Below are positions 1 through 14,000 of a stretch of DNA of 64,000 bases, one piece after another. This DNA is from Tubulanus polymorphus. Taxonomy: Eukaryota; Nemertea; Palaeonemertea; Tubulaniformes; Tubulanidae. The position numbers and the translations under genes are program-made. The stretch's first letter is position 1. Each line of letters starts with the position of its first letter. Location: positions 26,182,650 through 26,246,649 of the forward strand of contig NC_134026.1 in NCBI RefSeq assembly GCF_964204645.1, given 5' to 3'. Under the pieces are notes generated by a model. That model did not search any database. It saw nothing but the letters and a program-made list of their open reading frames with translations, and had not been told where the DNA came from.

Positions 1-2045
1 ACAGTATTAGAGCTACCCCCTAACAGATTGATATTAAAACAACTATTGCAATTAATAACTTCAAAATCTATAATAAAACATGATATTAATGATATTTTGA
101 ATAAGATTCATTCTGATTAACCATTACTTATGACTTAAAAGGAGGGGATGCATGTAATACCGTACCATCTGACAGTATTAGAGCTACCCCCTAACAGATT
201 GATATTTAAACAACTATTGCAATTAATAACTTCAAAATCTATAATAAAACATGATATTAATGATATTTTGAATAAGATACATTCTGATTAACCATTACTT
301 ATGACTTAAAAGGAGGGGATGCATGTAATACCGTACCATCTGACAGTATTAGAGCTACCCCCTAACAGATTGATATTAAAACAACTATTGCAATTAATAA
401 CTTCAAAATCTATAATAAAACATGATATTAATGATATTTTGAATAAGATACATTCTGATTAACCATTACTTAAAAGGAGGGGATGCATGTAATACCGTAC
501 CATCTGACAGTATTAGAGCTACCCCCTAACAGATTGATATTAAAACAACTATTGCAATTAATAACTTCAAAATCTATAATAAAACATGATATTACTGATA
601 TTTTGAATAAGATACATTCTGATTAACCATTACTTATGACTTAAAAGGAGGGGATGCATGTAATACCGTACCATCTGACAGTATTAGAGCTACCCCCTAA
701 CAGATTGATATTAAAACAACTATTGCAATTAATTACTTCAAAATCTATAATAAAACATGATATTAATGATATTTTGAATAAGATACATTCTGATTAACCA
801 TTACTTAAAAGGAGGGGATGCATGTAATACTGTACCATCTGACAGTATTAGAGCTACCCCCTAACAGATTGATATTAAAACAACTATTGCAATTAATAAC
901 TTCAAAATCTATAATAAAACATGATATTACTGATATTTTGAATAAGATACATTCTGATTAACCATTACTTATGACTTAAAAGGAGGGGATGCATGTAATA
1001 CCGTACCATCTGACAGTATTAGAGCTACCCCCTAACAGATTGATATTAAAACAACTATTGCAATTAATAACTTCAAAATCTATAATAAAACATGATATTA
1101 ATGATATTTTGAATAAGATTCATTCTGATTAACCATTACTTATGACTTAAAAGGAGGGGATGCATGTAATACCGTACCATCTGACAGTATTAGAGCTACC
1201 CCCTAACAGATTGATATTTAAACAACTATTGCAATTAATAACTTCAAAATCTATAATAAAACATGATATTAATGATATTTTGAATAAGATACATTCTGAT
1301 TAACCATTACTTAAAAGGAGGGGATGCATGTAATACTGTACCATCTGACAGTATTAGAGCTACCCCCTAACAGATTGATATTAAAACAACTATTGCAATT
1401 AATAACTTCAAAATCTATAATAAAACATGATATTACTGATATTTTGAATAAGATACATTCTGATTAACCATTACTTATGACTTAAAAGGAGGGGATGCAT
1501 GTAATACCGTACCATCTGACAGTATTAGAGCTACCCCCTAACAGATTGATATTAAAACAACTATTGCAATTAATAACTTCAAAATCTATAATAAAACATG
1601 ATATTAATGATATTTTGAATAAGATACATTCTGATTAACCATTACTTATGACTTAAAAGGAGGGGATGCATGTAATACCGTACCATCTGACAGTATTAGA
1701 GCTACCCCCTAATAGATTGATATTAAAACAACCAGGGCAATTAATAACTTCAAAATCCAAAATAAAACATGATATTTTGAATAAAATACATTCTGATTAA
1801 CCATTACTCATGACTTTAAAGGGATGTTATACTGTACCAGCTGACAGTTTTAGAGGTATCGCATTATAGAATGACAGATAAAATGATATCAAAACATAAA
1901 GGACATTTTTTACTGTCAAACTACCTGACCTGACGATAGTATAGCTCAAAATGATATCACAACTAATTATTAGAATTCATAACTGCAAAATAAAAAAATC
2001 AACTATGATAATCTTTGGATTCTTACGAAGATACATTTTGTAAAA
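1..2045. repeat. Satellite array 1, monomer about 171 bp (164-bp variant)
   Basis: About ten near-identical tandem monomers run from the window edge. The start of the shared block GACAGTATTAGAGCTACCCC recurs at 171, 342, 506, 677, 841, 1012, 1183, 1347, 1518 and 1689, so spacing is 171 bp, or 164 bp where a 7-bp segment (ATGACTT) is missing. Units at 1689-1843 and 1843-2045 are progressively diverged, as expected at a satellite edge. Monomer variants recur in a partly ordered way: units 1 and 7 share one variant, units 2 and 8 another, and units 4, 6 and 9 a third. The left boundary is outside the window. The array lies just downstream of the transposase stop codon and is in opposite orientation to array 2. 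Confidence 0.97.
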
Positions 2046-2055
2046 TGACGAAGCA

Positions 2056-5000
2056 TTAGTACGTTGGTTTTAAGCCCTTTTGCAAAATTTCAATACATTC
2101 TTCATCAGATATAACAACATCTGATGGCATAAAGATATTTCCATCAAATTCAGGGTATTTTCTCAAAATACAAGTGGCGTTAGGGTGGAAATAACCAACT
2201 CTCCAGGAATCCCTCTTGCTGGCAGATTTTTTATCAAAGAATTGATAATTTCCATATGAAGCCACAACCAGTCTCGATTTAAGATCCGTAGGGCAGCCTT
2301 GGCATCGCTTTATTCTCGTCGATCTTTCCTTCATGTAAAATGGCGCTGAAAAATAATACATTATTGATATGTTAAAGCGCTAAAATGAGACGTGTTACAG
2401 CTTTCATGTCGTTATTTTCAAATTACCTATATCTTTTTCTTGTTTACTAGTTCTTTCCTTTTTCGGTAACTCCATCTTTCCGCCTAGAAAAGTCAATGTA
2501 ATTGTCAAAAATAACCGATACAGATGTAATAACTAAATTCAAATCTGTGAAAAGTATACCTGTTTCTTTTTTCTTCTTTTTTACAGCTTTTCGCATTTTC
2601 GTACCTACAAATTGTACACATATATGTATATACAAGACCATACCTCTCCTACTTAATTCGTTATATACGAACATAATTATGTTCGTGGTCACAAATGCGC
2701 TACATCAAATTAGTAATCTGATTGAATAGAATTAAGAAATGCAGAATTAACAGACCTGCAGTTTTGTTGTCACATGCAGTGGTATTCTCGAACTCAAAAT
2801 CACTCGTTTTTCTTCGTTTTGGTGGAACTATGTCTGGTAATTCATTATCTGTAATATAGAAAAACAGGGTACTTTAGGACGACTCTATTTCATAGTACTA
2901 ACTTTCTACTACAGTAGGCCTATCATAATGATTCCTTGGCGAATGTTTGTCTCCATCTGTAATCCATCTTGCAATAAATTATGGACATTCCCGGTATCCT
3001 GACATATTGAACTTACTAGTAACGAACTCTGCATCATGAAGCTCATTTTCATTTTGGACGAGGGACACATCAGGAAAGTTACCTGAAGAAAAGTTTCTAT
3101 TCAATTTATCTTCATTCTCCGTTGGTCTTTTACTCTTACTTTAAAATTAGGATTGTGCGCGCGACATGTGTAGTGAGTAGATACCTCGGAGCTAGAACCA
3201 ACTTAATTATTTCTCCTTAGTCTTAACTAAGTACACTGTGAAAAAATTATCATTGATTTTCTTTCGTAAGATTTTTCATCAAATTATCCTAAGACTTTAA
3301 TAACTCCTATAATAATATAATGTTATAAATGGAATCATTCTGGGTAAACCAGGTCGACCAAATGAATCATGCCAGCCAACCGATTGGAGTCTTCCCAGTC
3401 TTCCTCAAAGTTTGATACATTGTTATGCAACAGCAATTCATTATAACTCACCATTTCCTATAGGATTTCCTTGATTTTCTTGTTCGCCTGAATAAAAATG
3501 AATGCAAATATATTCATTAAAGAATTAATATAATAGATAGAAAAGATATTCGCGAGACTGATCTTTGCTTACTGTCAATAGCTTTGCAGTACTTGCAAAA
3601 AAACATCACACTGCTTGCAATGTTGCTGCCTATCAGGGGTATTTGTCTGTTGTAGCAAGCTAGGTGAAACCACCTAAAGCATCTATCACAGCCAATCTGA
3701 TTGAAAATGATAAATCAAATAAACTGGGAACATTTCTAAACATTCACCACGAATAGAAGAAAAATTGTATAATATCAATTAGTGTCAACGGAAACTTACC
3801 CAATCGGTAACATGAATTGAGCTTGCATGACAACATAGACAGCACATCTTTGAAGGATCTGTAGCTATTGAATGAAAATACACTGTAATTTCAATTTCAG
3901 GTAAAGGAATGTGTATATCTTTATTGCGTACTGTTCACCTTTCTTACCTATCGATCCCATGAGCCACATGGCTATCTCAAATCGGTACTGATCGATCGCA
4001 GAACTAGTATTGTCAAACTCAAGGGTTTCATTTGCCAAAATACTCTCTGCAAACTACAGAATATCGCAGAATATAATCAATTATAGTGTGAGGCCTATTT
4101 GATTAACAAACACGGTCTCCTGCAAGTTATTTAGATACAGGGTATACCATAATTAAACTTGTTAATATCAATAATATCCCTGTATATAAAGTCCTTTCAT
4201 ATACCTTGAGAACAAAGACTCCACATGATGATGAATCTAGCTGCTTTGAGTGTTTGACGGTCCTCAACCTCCAGTTTCCCATTGACTTGACACTCTTGAT
4301 GGCGATTGTGTTTTTAAAAACGGTTATCAATTCCTCTTTTAGTTCGCCCAATGAATTGAGATACAAGATCTCTTTCGTATTTGTCTGTATGATCTGCAGA
4401 TATAATGAATTTTAAAGCAATTATAAGTTCTATGTTCAGTTCTATGTGATTTGATTAAGTACCATGAGTGTCCAGTGACCACCATGTAACAATGGGCATA
4501 GCCATACTTCTTTTTCTGCCAATGATCTCTGAAATATAAGAATATCTTTTTAAAAACTGTCACATGAAATGACATTAGATAAATCCTTGGATAATACTTC
4601 TAACGTTACTTCCTAAGAATTCCAGCTTATTCTATTTCATGGTTACACAAACTTACCAATGCACCCGGCAATCGGCGTCTATCACCAAATATCATTGGCG
4701 ACAAAATATGGCTACTCTGTACTCCAATCGTCTAAAACCATAATGTTTATTTCAATGAATTCAAGAAATTTTCAATAAGCAGTACCGCGGTAATTTGTTT
4801 AATTGGTACATACGAATGTACACTTCAAACTTTCCATACTTACTTTCGATTCCGTCGAATACTTTAACGTTAAATGATTGAGCCCTTGAAAAACAGCCTG
4901 AAAAAGGAATACGTTTAATCAACCCAGAAAAAATCAAAAAATTGTAAGAGCTTTATACTTACTTCATCATTGAGCTGTTCATTTTTTTTTAATGAAAATA

Positions 5001-8000
5001 TTGTCGCATCCGACAACGGTACTCCTCTTACGGTAAACAATTTTCCAAAGTAGTAGTCCTTCGGACCATATTCCCAGGTCGTATAAACCACTGAAAGACA
5101 GAAATCATACATTCATGATAATTATCATCGCCATTGACTGTGGGCACAATGTGAGAAACTGTTTTCTTACGAGTATCATCTGAAGGTACTGCTGCTTCTT
5201 TTGCGATCGGTACAGACATTTCTATCTCTTCCGTATCACTTATATTTATTATTTCTGTAAATAGACAGGGAATTTATTAAAAGATGGGAAAAATGTTTAG
5301 AATTTTGTCTATTATACCAACGATATTCTATGTACACACCAGCGTTGTTGTCCACGATGTCGTCACCAGCCTGGACTTCAGTGTCATCAATTAAACCATC
5401 TAGAACAGAATTAATTGACGATGACATTCAACATAATTATTATTTACAAACTTCCCAAATTAATTCATTCATTCTTAAACTTCTGTTTTATTCTGTACAC
5501 ACCAGCGTTGTTGTCCACGATGTCGTCACCAGCCTGGACTTCAGTGTCATCAATTAAACCATCTAGAACAGAATTAATTGACGATGACATTCAACATAAT
5601 CATTATTTACAAACTTTAGAATTAATTAATTCATTCTTAAACTTTTGTTTTATTCTGTACACACCAGCGTTGTTGTCCACGATATCGGCACCAGCCTGGA
5701 CTTCAGTGTCATCAATTAAACCATCTAGAACAGAATTAATTGACGATGACATTCAACATAATCATTATTTACAAACTTTAGAATTAATTAATTCATTCTT
5801 AAACTTTTGTTTTATTCTGTACACACCAGCGTTGTTGTCCACGATGTCGTCACCAGCCTGGACTTCAGTGTCATCAATTAAACCATCTAGAACAGAATAT
5901 AATTGACGATGACATTCAACATAATCATTATTTACAAACTTTAGAATTAATTAATTCATTCTTAAACTTTTGTTTTATTCTGTACACACCAGCGTTGTTG
6001 TCCACGATGTCGTCACCAGCCTGGACTTCAGTGTCATCAATTAAACCATCTAGAACAGAATTAATTGACGATGACATTCAACATAATCATTATTTACAAA
6101 CTTTAGAATTAATTAATTCATTCTTAAACTTTTGTTTTATTCTGTACACACCAGCGTTGTTGTCCACGATATCGGCACCAGCCTGGACTTCAGTGTCATC
6201 AATTAAACCATCTAGAACAGAATTAATTGACGATGACATTCAACATAATCATTATTTACAAACTTTAGAATTAATTAATTCATTCTTAAACTTTTGTTTT
6301 ATTCTGTACACACCAGCGTTGTTGTCCACGATATCGGCACCAGCCTGGACTTCAGTGTCATCAATTAAACCATCTAGAACAGAATTAATTGACGATGACA
6401 TTCTACATAATCATTATTTACAAACTTTAGAATTAATTAATTCATTCTTAAACTTTTGTTTTATTCTGTACACACCAGCGTTGTTGTCCACGATGTCGTC
6501 ACCAGCCTGGACTTCAGTGTCATCAATTAAACCATCTAGAACAGAATTAATTGACGATGACATTCAACATAATCATTATTTACAAACTTTAGAATTAATT
6601 AATTCATTCTTAAACTTTTGTTTTATTCTGTACACACCAGCGTTGTTGTCCACGATATCGGCACCAGCCTGGACTTCAGTGTCATCAATTAAACCATCTA
6701 GAACAGAATTAATTGACGATGACATTCAACATAATCATTATTTACAAACTTTAGAATTAATTAATTCATTCTTAAACTTTTGTTTTATTCTGTACACACC
6801 AGCGTTGTTGTCCACGATGTCGTCACCAGCCTGGACTTCAGTGTCATCAATTAAACCATCTAGAACAGAATATAATTGACGAAGACATTCAACATAATTA
6901 TTATTTACAAACTTCCAAAATTGATTCATTATGAACTATTGGTTTATTCTGTACATACCAGAGATGTTACTGTCGACTTCCGTGTCAGCATTTGCCTTCA
7001 AACCTTCTAAAACAAAAGATTTTAATTACTTTTCATTATCAGTACATGTCTTCACGAGTATGATGTCTTTAATTCATTAAGATACTCAACTCTTCTTTAG
7101 AAGGTTTCTTGGAATATACTCAGTGATTAAATCTCTGGTGGGCATCAAGTGTTTCAAAGACACTTTTCTGCCCAGAGGTCTACCATCTTTCAATAATATC
7201 GCTGATTTGCCAACAATCTCTTCAATAGTCAACGTCTCCTCGTGGAAGTTAGATTCCAAGAAACCACCTTTCCTCCCAATATTTTCTGCTTTGTACCTAA
7301 TATATATACCATATATTCAATGCAACACGTAATAATACATACATAAAACTATAGGCATGGTATGGAACTAATACCTGTAGACCTTGTCTCCAACTTTGAG
7401 GCTCTTCGCTCCTTTATTTTGCCGCCTATCGTAATTAATTTTTTGACGAGTTTGGGCCTTTTCAATATTTTGCCTCGCGGTCTGTTCAATTTTCTCATGA
7501 ATGGATAAAATATTGGCTTCAGTATTTCCGTTTTCTTCAACTCCCTGGATATATAAGGTAAATATAGGAAAATGAGACATATTTTAACAAAATTCAGCAT
7601 CTTTATACAAAAATTCGAACTGAAAAAATTGATTTTACCGAGTATTCTTCAGTAACCTCTGGTACCTCAATTCCATTCCTGGCAACTCTTCCATACATAA
7701 CATAAAACGGAGACATTTTCGTGCTGCTGTGTGGCTTCGTATTAATGGAGTAAGTGGCACTGTTTAAGTAATCGTCCCAATCATTTTTTTTAGAATTAAC
7801 TAAATGCTTTAATCTCCTAAAATACAATAATGTAAGAATGACATAATACATGAAAATAGATCTGTCTGATGTTATATTTCCGTATTTTCACGTACTGTTT
7901 TAGAGTTTGATTTGTCCGTTCATCGAGTCCATTGGTTTGTGGGTGGTAGGCAGCGGTGACACAATGTTTCGTACCCATCATTTTCAATAACTCATCATTC

Positions 8001-11000
8001 AACTAAAATGAATCAGGATCATTTCACTTATAGTTGTATAGTACTAGTTATACTTATATTGTTATATTGTTATATGATTAAAGCTGTATAGTTAATTATA
8101 TAATCATAGTTATATTTATAGTTATAACTATAGTTGTAGTTAAAGATGCTTACTTGAATTTTAGCTAATTTATTAATAATGAATAAAATATGAACATTTT
8201 CACAAAAATACATAAAACATAAGGTGATCGAAGCTTTAAGATCCCGTAAGAGAATGACAAAACCAATTGTGGGTTAACAAAAACCAAAGCTGAGAAATAC
8301 AACACCAACGTTACTATGATTAAAACACAACCTTAATGTTAAAAAGTTTGACAGTACCTACATACCTTCCTCTGAATTCTGCACTTAAAAGAAGACAATA
8401 TGACATGATTTTCAATGATAACAAGTTCTCTGTGATTTATCAAGAGTCAAACCTACTTGATTATTAAATTCCCTTCCTTGATCAGACAGGATTCTCTTTG
8501 GGGCACCAAATCGATAGTACATCTGTAGGATACACTTTGCAACTTCAGTTGCCGACTTTTGTTTTATCGGGTATGCTTCTACCCATTTTGACACGTAATC
8601 AGTAGCCGTAAATATATACCGGTTTCCATTTTTTGTCATCGGTGCTTCGGTTAGATCAACGCCTACCATTTCCCAGACTTCATTAACCTAGAAATAAAAA
8701 ACAATTAACAATATGGTCTATCGTAATAATAACCTCATAATTAACTTAACTAAATTTCGAAATACAAATCATAAGCTCACAATAAAAACGTAGATGGGAT
8801 AATACTGAGCGCGGCGAAAGCACATGTCATATGTATATAAGGATTGGGGACGAATTTCACTACCTTTTCAACTGTACATATTCAAATGATAGTAGGGAAT
8901 TATATCTAGACAGCAGATTTTATATCAACCTTATGAAACATAAGTTATTAATGCAAACCAAAGAGAAAGCCGAACTTAGTAAATTGTGAATTTTTATTGG
9001 TAAAATTATGAGATTTTTCACTTTTCCTTAGAAATAGCTCGCATGTAAACCTATATTTAATTAGGTATCTACCTACTGTACGTCGCATATGATGTATCTT
9101 TTTATGTACTGTATATATCACTCAAATTGCCTTTGTATTAAGACCAAGAGTTTGTCAAATAAAGTAAAGTAAAGTAAAGTATGTGAAATAATCTTATACT
9201 TGATGTTGGTGAGGGTACATGTAAATTTTATAGAAGAAAAGAGACATTTACCTTAATAGGTTGCAACTCAGAATCGCCCTTCAGCAATCTCCCAGTTTTG
9301 ATATTACAGCTTTCACATCCCTTGATCTATTGATTTATTGATGATAAGAAATAAAAAGGCACCTTTAATTGGGTAATAATACATGCTCTAATTATTCTAT
9401 GTTATGTTTAATAATTGTACTGTTACGTAGAATATTCAAACAAATAATATACGGATCAGTTGATCACAATATCCGTGATAAGACGATGAGTAAAAATCCC
9501 ACAATATATGACTGAATCTAAAAGGGTTATTTGATATATGAACTTACCCAGTCTCGCAAGTCATTAGTCATTGAAGGCCAAAAGTACTTCTCTGCGATCA
9601 CGGAGAAAGTCTTTTCTAATTTGAAATGGCCTCCTTCAGGACTCGAATGATATGATGTAAAAATCCTTTTTACTTCATCCAAGGAGCTTACAACTTGGGC
9701 ATGCTTGCCATTCCGACGAATTCTAAATAGTTGAGTTCCTGCCAAAAACGTAAATTGAAGCAAGATTTATTTTTCAAAACTTTAATTGATTTTATTTTAC
9801 CAGAATGAGTTCAAATAGAATAACAAGTTCAATCATTTATATAATATATATCTATCATCAGATTTATGATTATTCGATATTAGCTGCTTTACTAACTATT
9901 GATCGGGACTTGAGATATTTTTCTTAGATATTGAGATTTGATCTTTAATCTATCGATGCAATATCATTATTCATAATTTTGGTTATGTTCGGTGAAATGG
10001 TGGCGCGTAATCTCAAACTCAAGCGGATACAGATCAGTCGTAAGGAAAGATATTCAAACAATTTAAACGCCGGCCCGAACGGCAAACAACCCTTTTAACC
10101 TCTGTGAAAATTGGAAATATAGCTTTTAGAGATACTTCAAAGTTAATAGATATCGCGCGGTTAAAATATGCGGTCCTTGGTTTCACATCGTCACTGTTCT
10201 CTGTTGCGTTCAAAACATCCAAGAATCACCAGCAGATATCTGCATTTCATTTCCTTTAAAATGGTGTTTGAGTTCATCGAGCAAGGGACTGTAGAACTAT
10301 ATGATATTTAATCTAAACATATGTTTTAAAAAAAGAGTTGAAATTATCGCAAAAATGTGGACCTCGAGGGACCGCCATAAAATGGCGCCTATTTATCAAA
10401 TTTATCAACTTTTAGCATCAAATGCTAAATTTCATGAATCACCCTTAAAGTCGGATAGAATATAGTTCATCAGAATGTATTCACTCTAAAATAATCGTTT
10501 TAAATCTAAGATTTGGAAGTAATTCTTTTAAATGTTCTAATAGATAGCTCAACTGCTAAATAGAACGGTATAACATGCACATCCTGTTAAGTTAAATATA
10601 ATAGTCAATGAGAATACATCTACATAAAAACGTGAATAAGATGATGTCTTATTTTGGAATTATCCAAAAGTGATTTATCTTTGAATTTTTAATTTGGTTT
10701 AGTATCTTTCTATTACGGAACAGCTCTATTAATGCTTTCTCTGGTGCGATGTTAATCAGAATATATCTTCTAAGATACCAAAAACCTGTTTGATTTATCA
10801 AGTAATACCCTTCTAATTACTGGTACATGGAAACCGCTGTTAAACAACTGTTGTGTTGCGTCGCCTCGTATCAACGTACGTGAACATATCATGCCTATCC
10901 TAATTGATGGGTACTGCCACGTTCGGGGCCATTAATTTTTACTGCTGACAAAAAGATTCTGACTGAGACACCTGTTCAAGCACGTTGCTATGCATACTAG

Positions 11001-14000
11001 TCGTATGATTCTATCTACGGTGATTAGAGGCCACAAAATCATAAATTAAAAGTTTTTCACTATCGCAGTTCAGTATAATAGTAGTCTACTTTAATTTAAA
11101 TAATAATTGTCCTCCAGTATCTTAATATCATTTTATCAGGGGATAGCTCTAACACTGTCAGCTGGTACGGTATAACATGGATCCCCTCCTTTAAAGTCAT
11201 AAGTAATGGTTAATCAGAATGTATCTTATTAAAAATATCATTAATATCATGTTTTATTTTAGATTTTGAAGTTATTAATTGCCCTGGTTGTTTTAATATC
11301 AATCTATTAGGGGGTAGCTCTAATACTGTCAGCTGGTACGGTATAACATGCATCCCCCTTTAAAGTAATAAGTGATGGTTAATCACAATGTATCTTATTC
11401 AAAATATCAGTAATATCATGTTTTATTTTGGATTATGAAGTTATTAATTGCCCTGGTTGTTTTAATATCAATCTATTAGGGGGTAGCTCTAATACTGTCA
11501 GATGGTACGGTATAACATGCATCCCCCTTTTAAGTCATAAGTAATGGTTAATCAGAATGTATCTTATTCAAAATATCATTAATATCATGTTTTATTATAG
11601 ATTTTGAAGTTATTAATTGCCCTGGTTGTTTTAATATCAATCTATTAGGGGGTAGCTCTAATACTGTCAGCTAGTACGGTATAACATGCATCCCCCTTTA
11701 AAGTAATACGTAATGGTTAATCACAATGTATCTTATTCAAAATATCATTAATATCATGTTTTATTTTGGATTATGAAGTTATTAATTGCCCTGGTTGTTT
11801 TAATATCAATCTATTAGGGGGTAGCTCTAATACTGTCAGATGGTACGGTATTACATGCATCCCCTCCTTTTAAGTCATAAGTAATGGTTAATCAGAATGT
11901 ATCTTATTCAAAATATCATTAATATCATGTTTTATTTTAGATTTTGAAGTTATTAATTGCCCTGGTTGTTTTAATATCAATCTATTAGGGGGTAGCTCTA
12001 ATACTGTCAGCTGGTACGGTATAACATGCATCCCCCTTTAAAGTAATAAGTGATGGTTAATCATAATGTATCTTATTCAAAATATCAGTAATATCATGTT
12101 TTATTTTGGATTATGAAGTTATTAATTGCCCTGGTTGTTTTAATATCAATCTATTAGGGGGTAGCTCTAATACTGTCAGATGGTACGGTATAACATGCAT
12201 CCCCCTTTTAAGTCATAAGTAATGGTTAATCAGAATGTATCTTATTCAAAATATCATTAATATCATGTTTTATTATAGATTTTGAAGTTATTAATTGCCC
12301 TGGTTGTTTTAATATCAATCTATTAGGGGGTAGCTCTAATACTGTCAGCTAGTACGGTATAACATGCATCCCCCTTTAAAGTAATACGTAATGGTTAATC
12401 ACAATGTATCTTATTCAAAATATCATTAATATCATGTTTTATTTTGGATTATGAAGTTATTAATTGCCCTGGTTGTTTTAATATCAATCTATTAGGGGGT
12501 AGCTATAATACTGTCAGATGGTACGGTATTACATGCATCCCCTCCTTTTAAGTCATAAGTAATGGTTAATCAGAATGTATCTTATTCAAAATATCATTAA
12601 TATCATGTTTTATTATAGATTTTGAAGTTATTAATTGCCCTGGTTGTTTTAATATCAATCTATTAGGGGGTAGCTCTAATACTGTCAGCTGGTACGGTAT
12701 AACATGCATCCCCCTTTAAAGTAATAAGTGATGGTTAATCATAATGTATCTTATTCAAAATATCAGTAATATCATGTTTTATTTTGGATTATGAAGTTAT
12801 TAATTGCCCTGGTTGTTTTAATATCAATCTATTAGGGGGTAGCTCTAATACTGTCAGATGGTACGGTATAACATGCATCCCCCTTTTAAGTCATAAGTAA
12901 TGGTTAATCAGAATGTATCTTATTCAAAATATCATTAATATCATGTTTTATTATAGATTTTGAAGTTATTAATTGCCCTGGTTGTTTTAATATCAATCTA
13001 TTAGGGGGTAGCTCTAATACTGTCAGCTAGTACGGTATAACATGCATCCCCCTTTAAAGTAATACGTAATGGTTAATCACAATGTATCTTATTCAAAATA
13101 TCATTAATATCATGTTTTATTTTGGATTATGAAGTTATTAATTGCCCTGGTTGTTTTAATATCAATCTATTAGGGGGTAGCTATAATACTGTCAGATGGT
13201 ACGGTATTACATGCATCCCCTCCTTTTAAGTCATAAGTAATGGTTAATCAGAATGTATCTTATTCAAAATATCATTAATATCATGTTTTATTATAGATTT
13301 TGAAGTTATTAATTGCAATAGTTGTTTTAATATCAATCTGTTAGGGGGTAGCTCTAATACGGTCAACTGATACGGTATTACATGCATCCCCTCCTTTAAA
13401 GTAATGGTTAATCAGAATGTATCTTATTCAAAATATCATTAATATCATGTTTTATTATAGATTTTGAAGTTATTAATTGCAATAGTTGTTTTAATATCAA
13501 TCTGTTAGGGGGTAGCTCTAATACTGTCAGATGGTACGGTATTACATGCATCCCCTCCTTTTAAGTCATAAGTAATGGTTAATCAGAATGTATCTTATTC
13601 AAAATATCATTAATATCATGTTTTATTATAGATTTTGAAGTTATTAATTGCAATAGTTGTTTTAATATCAATCTGTTAGGGGGTAGCTCTAATACTGTCA
13701 GATGGTACGGTATTACATGCATCCCCTCCTTTTAAGTCATAAGTAATGGTTAATCAGAATGTATCTTATTCAAAATATCTATAATATCATGTTTTATTAT
13801 AGATTTTGAAGTTATTAATTGCAATAGTTGTTTTAATATCAATCTATTAGGGGGTAGCTCTAATACTGCCAGCTGGTACGGTATTACATGCATCCCCTCC
13901 TTTTAAGTCATAAGTAATGGTTAATCAGAATGTATCTTATTCAAAATATCATTAATATCATGTTTTATTATAGATTTTGAAGTTATTAATTGCAATAGTT

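Noticed and set aside
5415-6879. Long plus-strand ORFs (163 and 294 codons) with a repeated protein over the 162-bp array
   Set aside because: They stay open only because the unit is a multiple of three with no stop in that frame. The minus strand has matching splice signals and phase with flanking exons, and frame slips occur where a unit is 163 bp.
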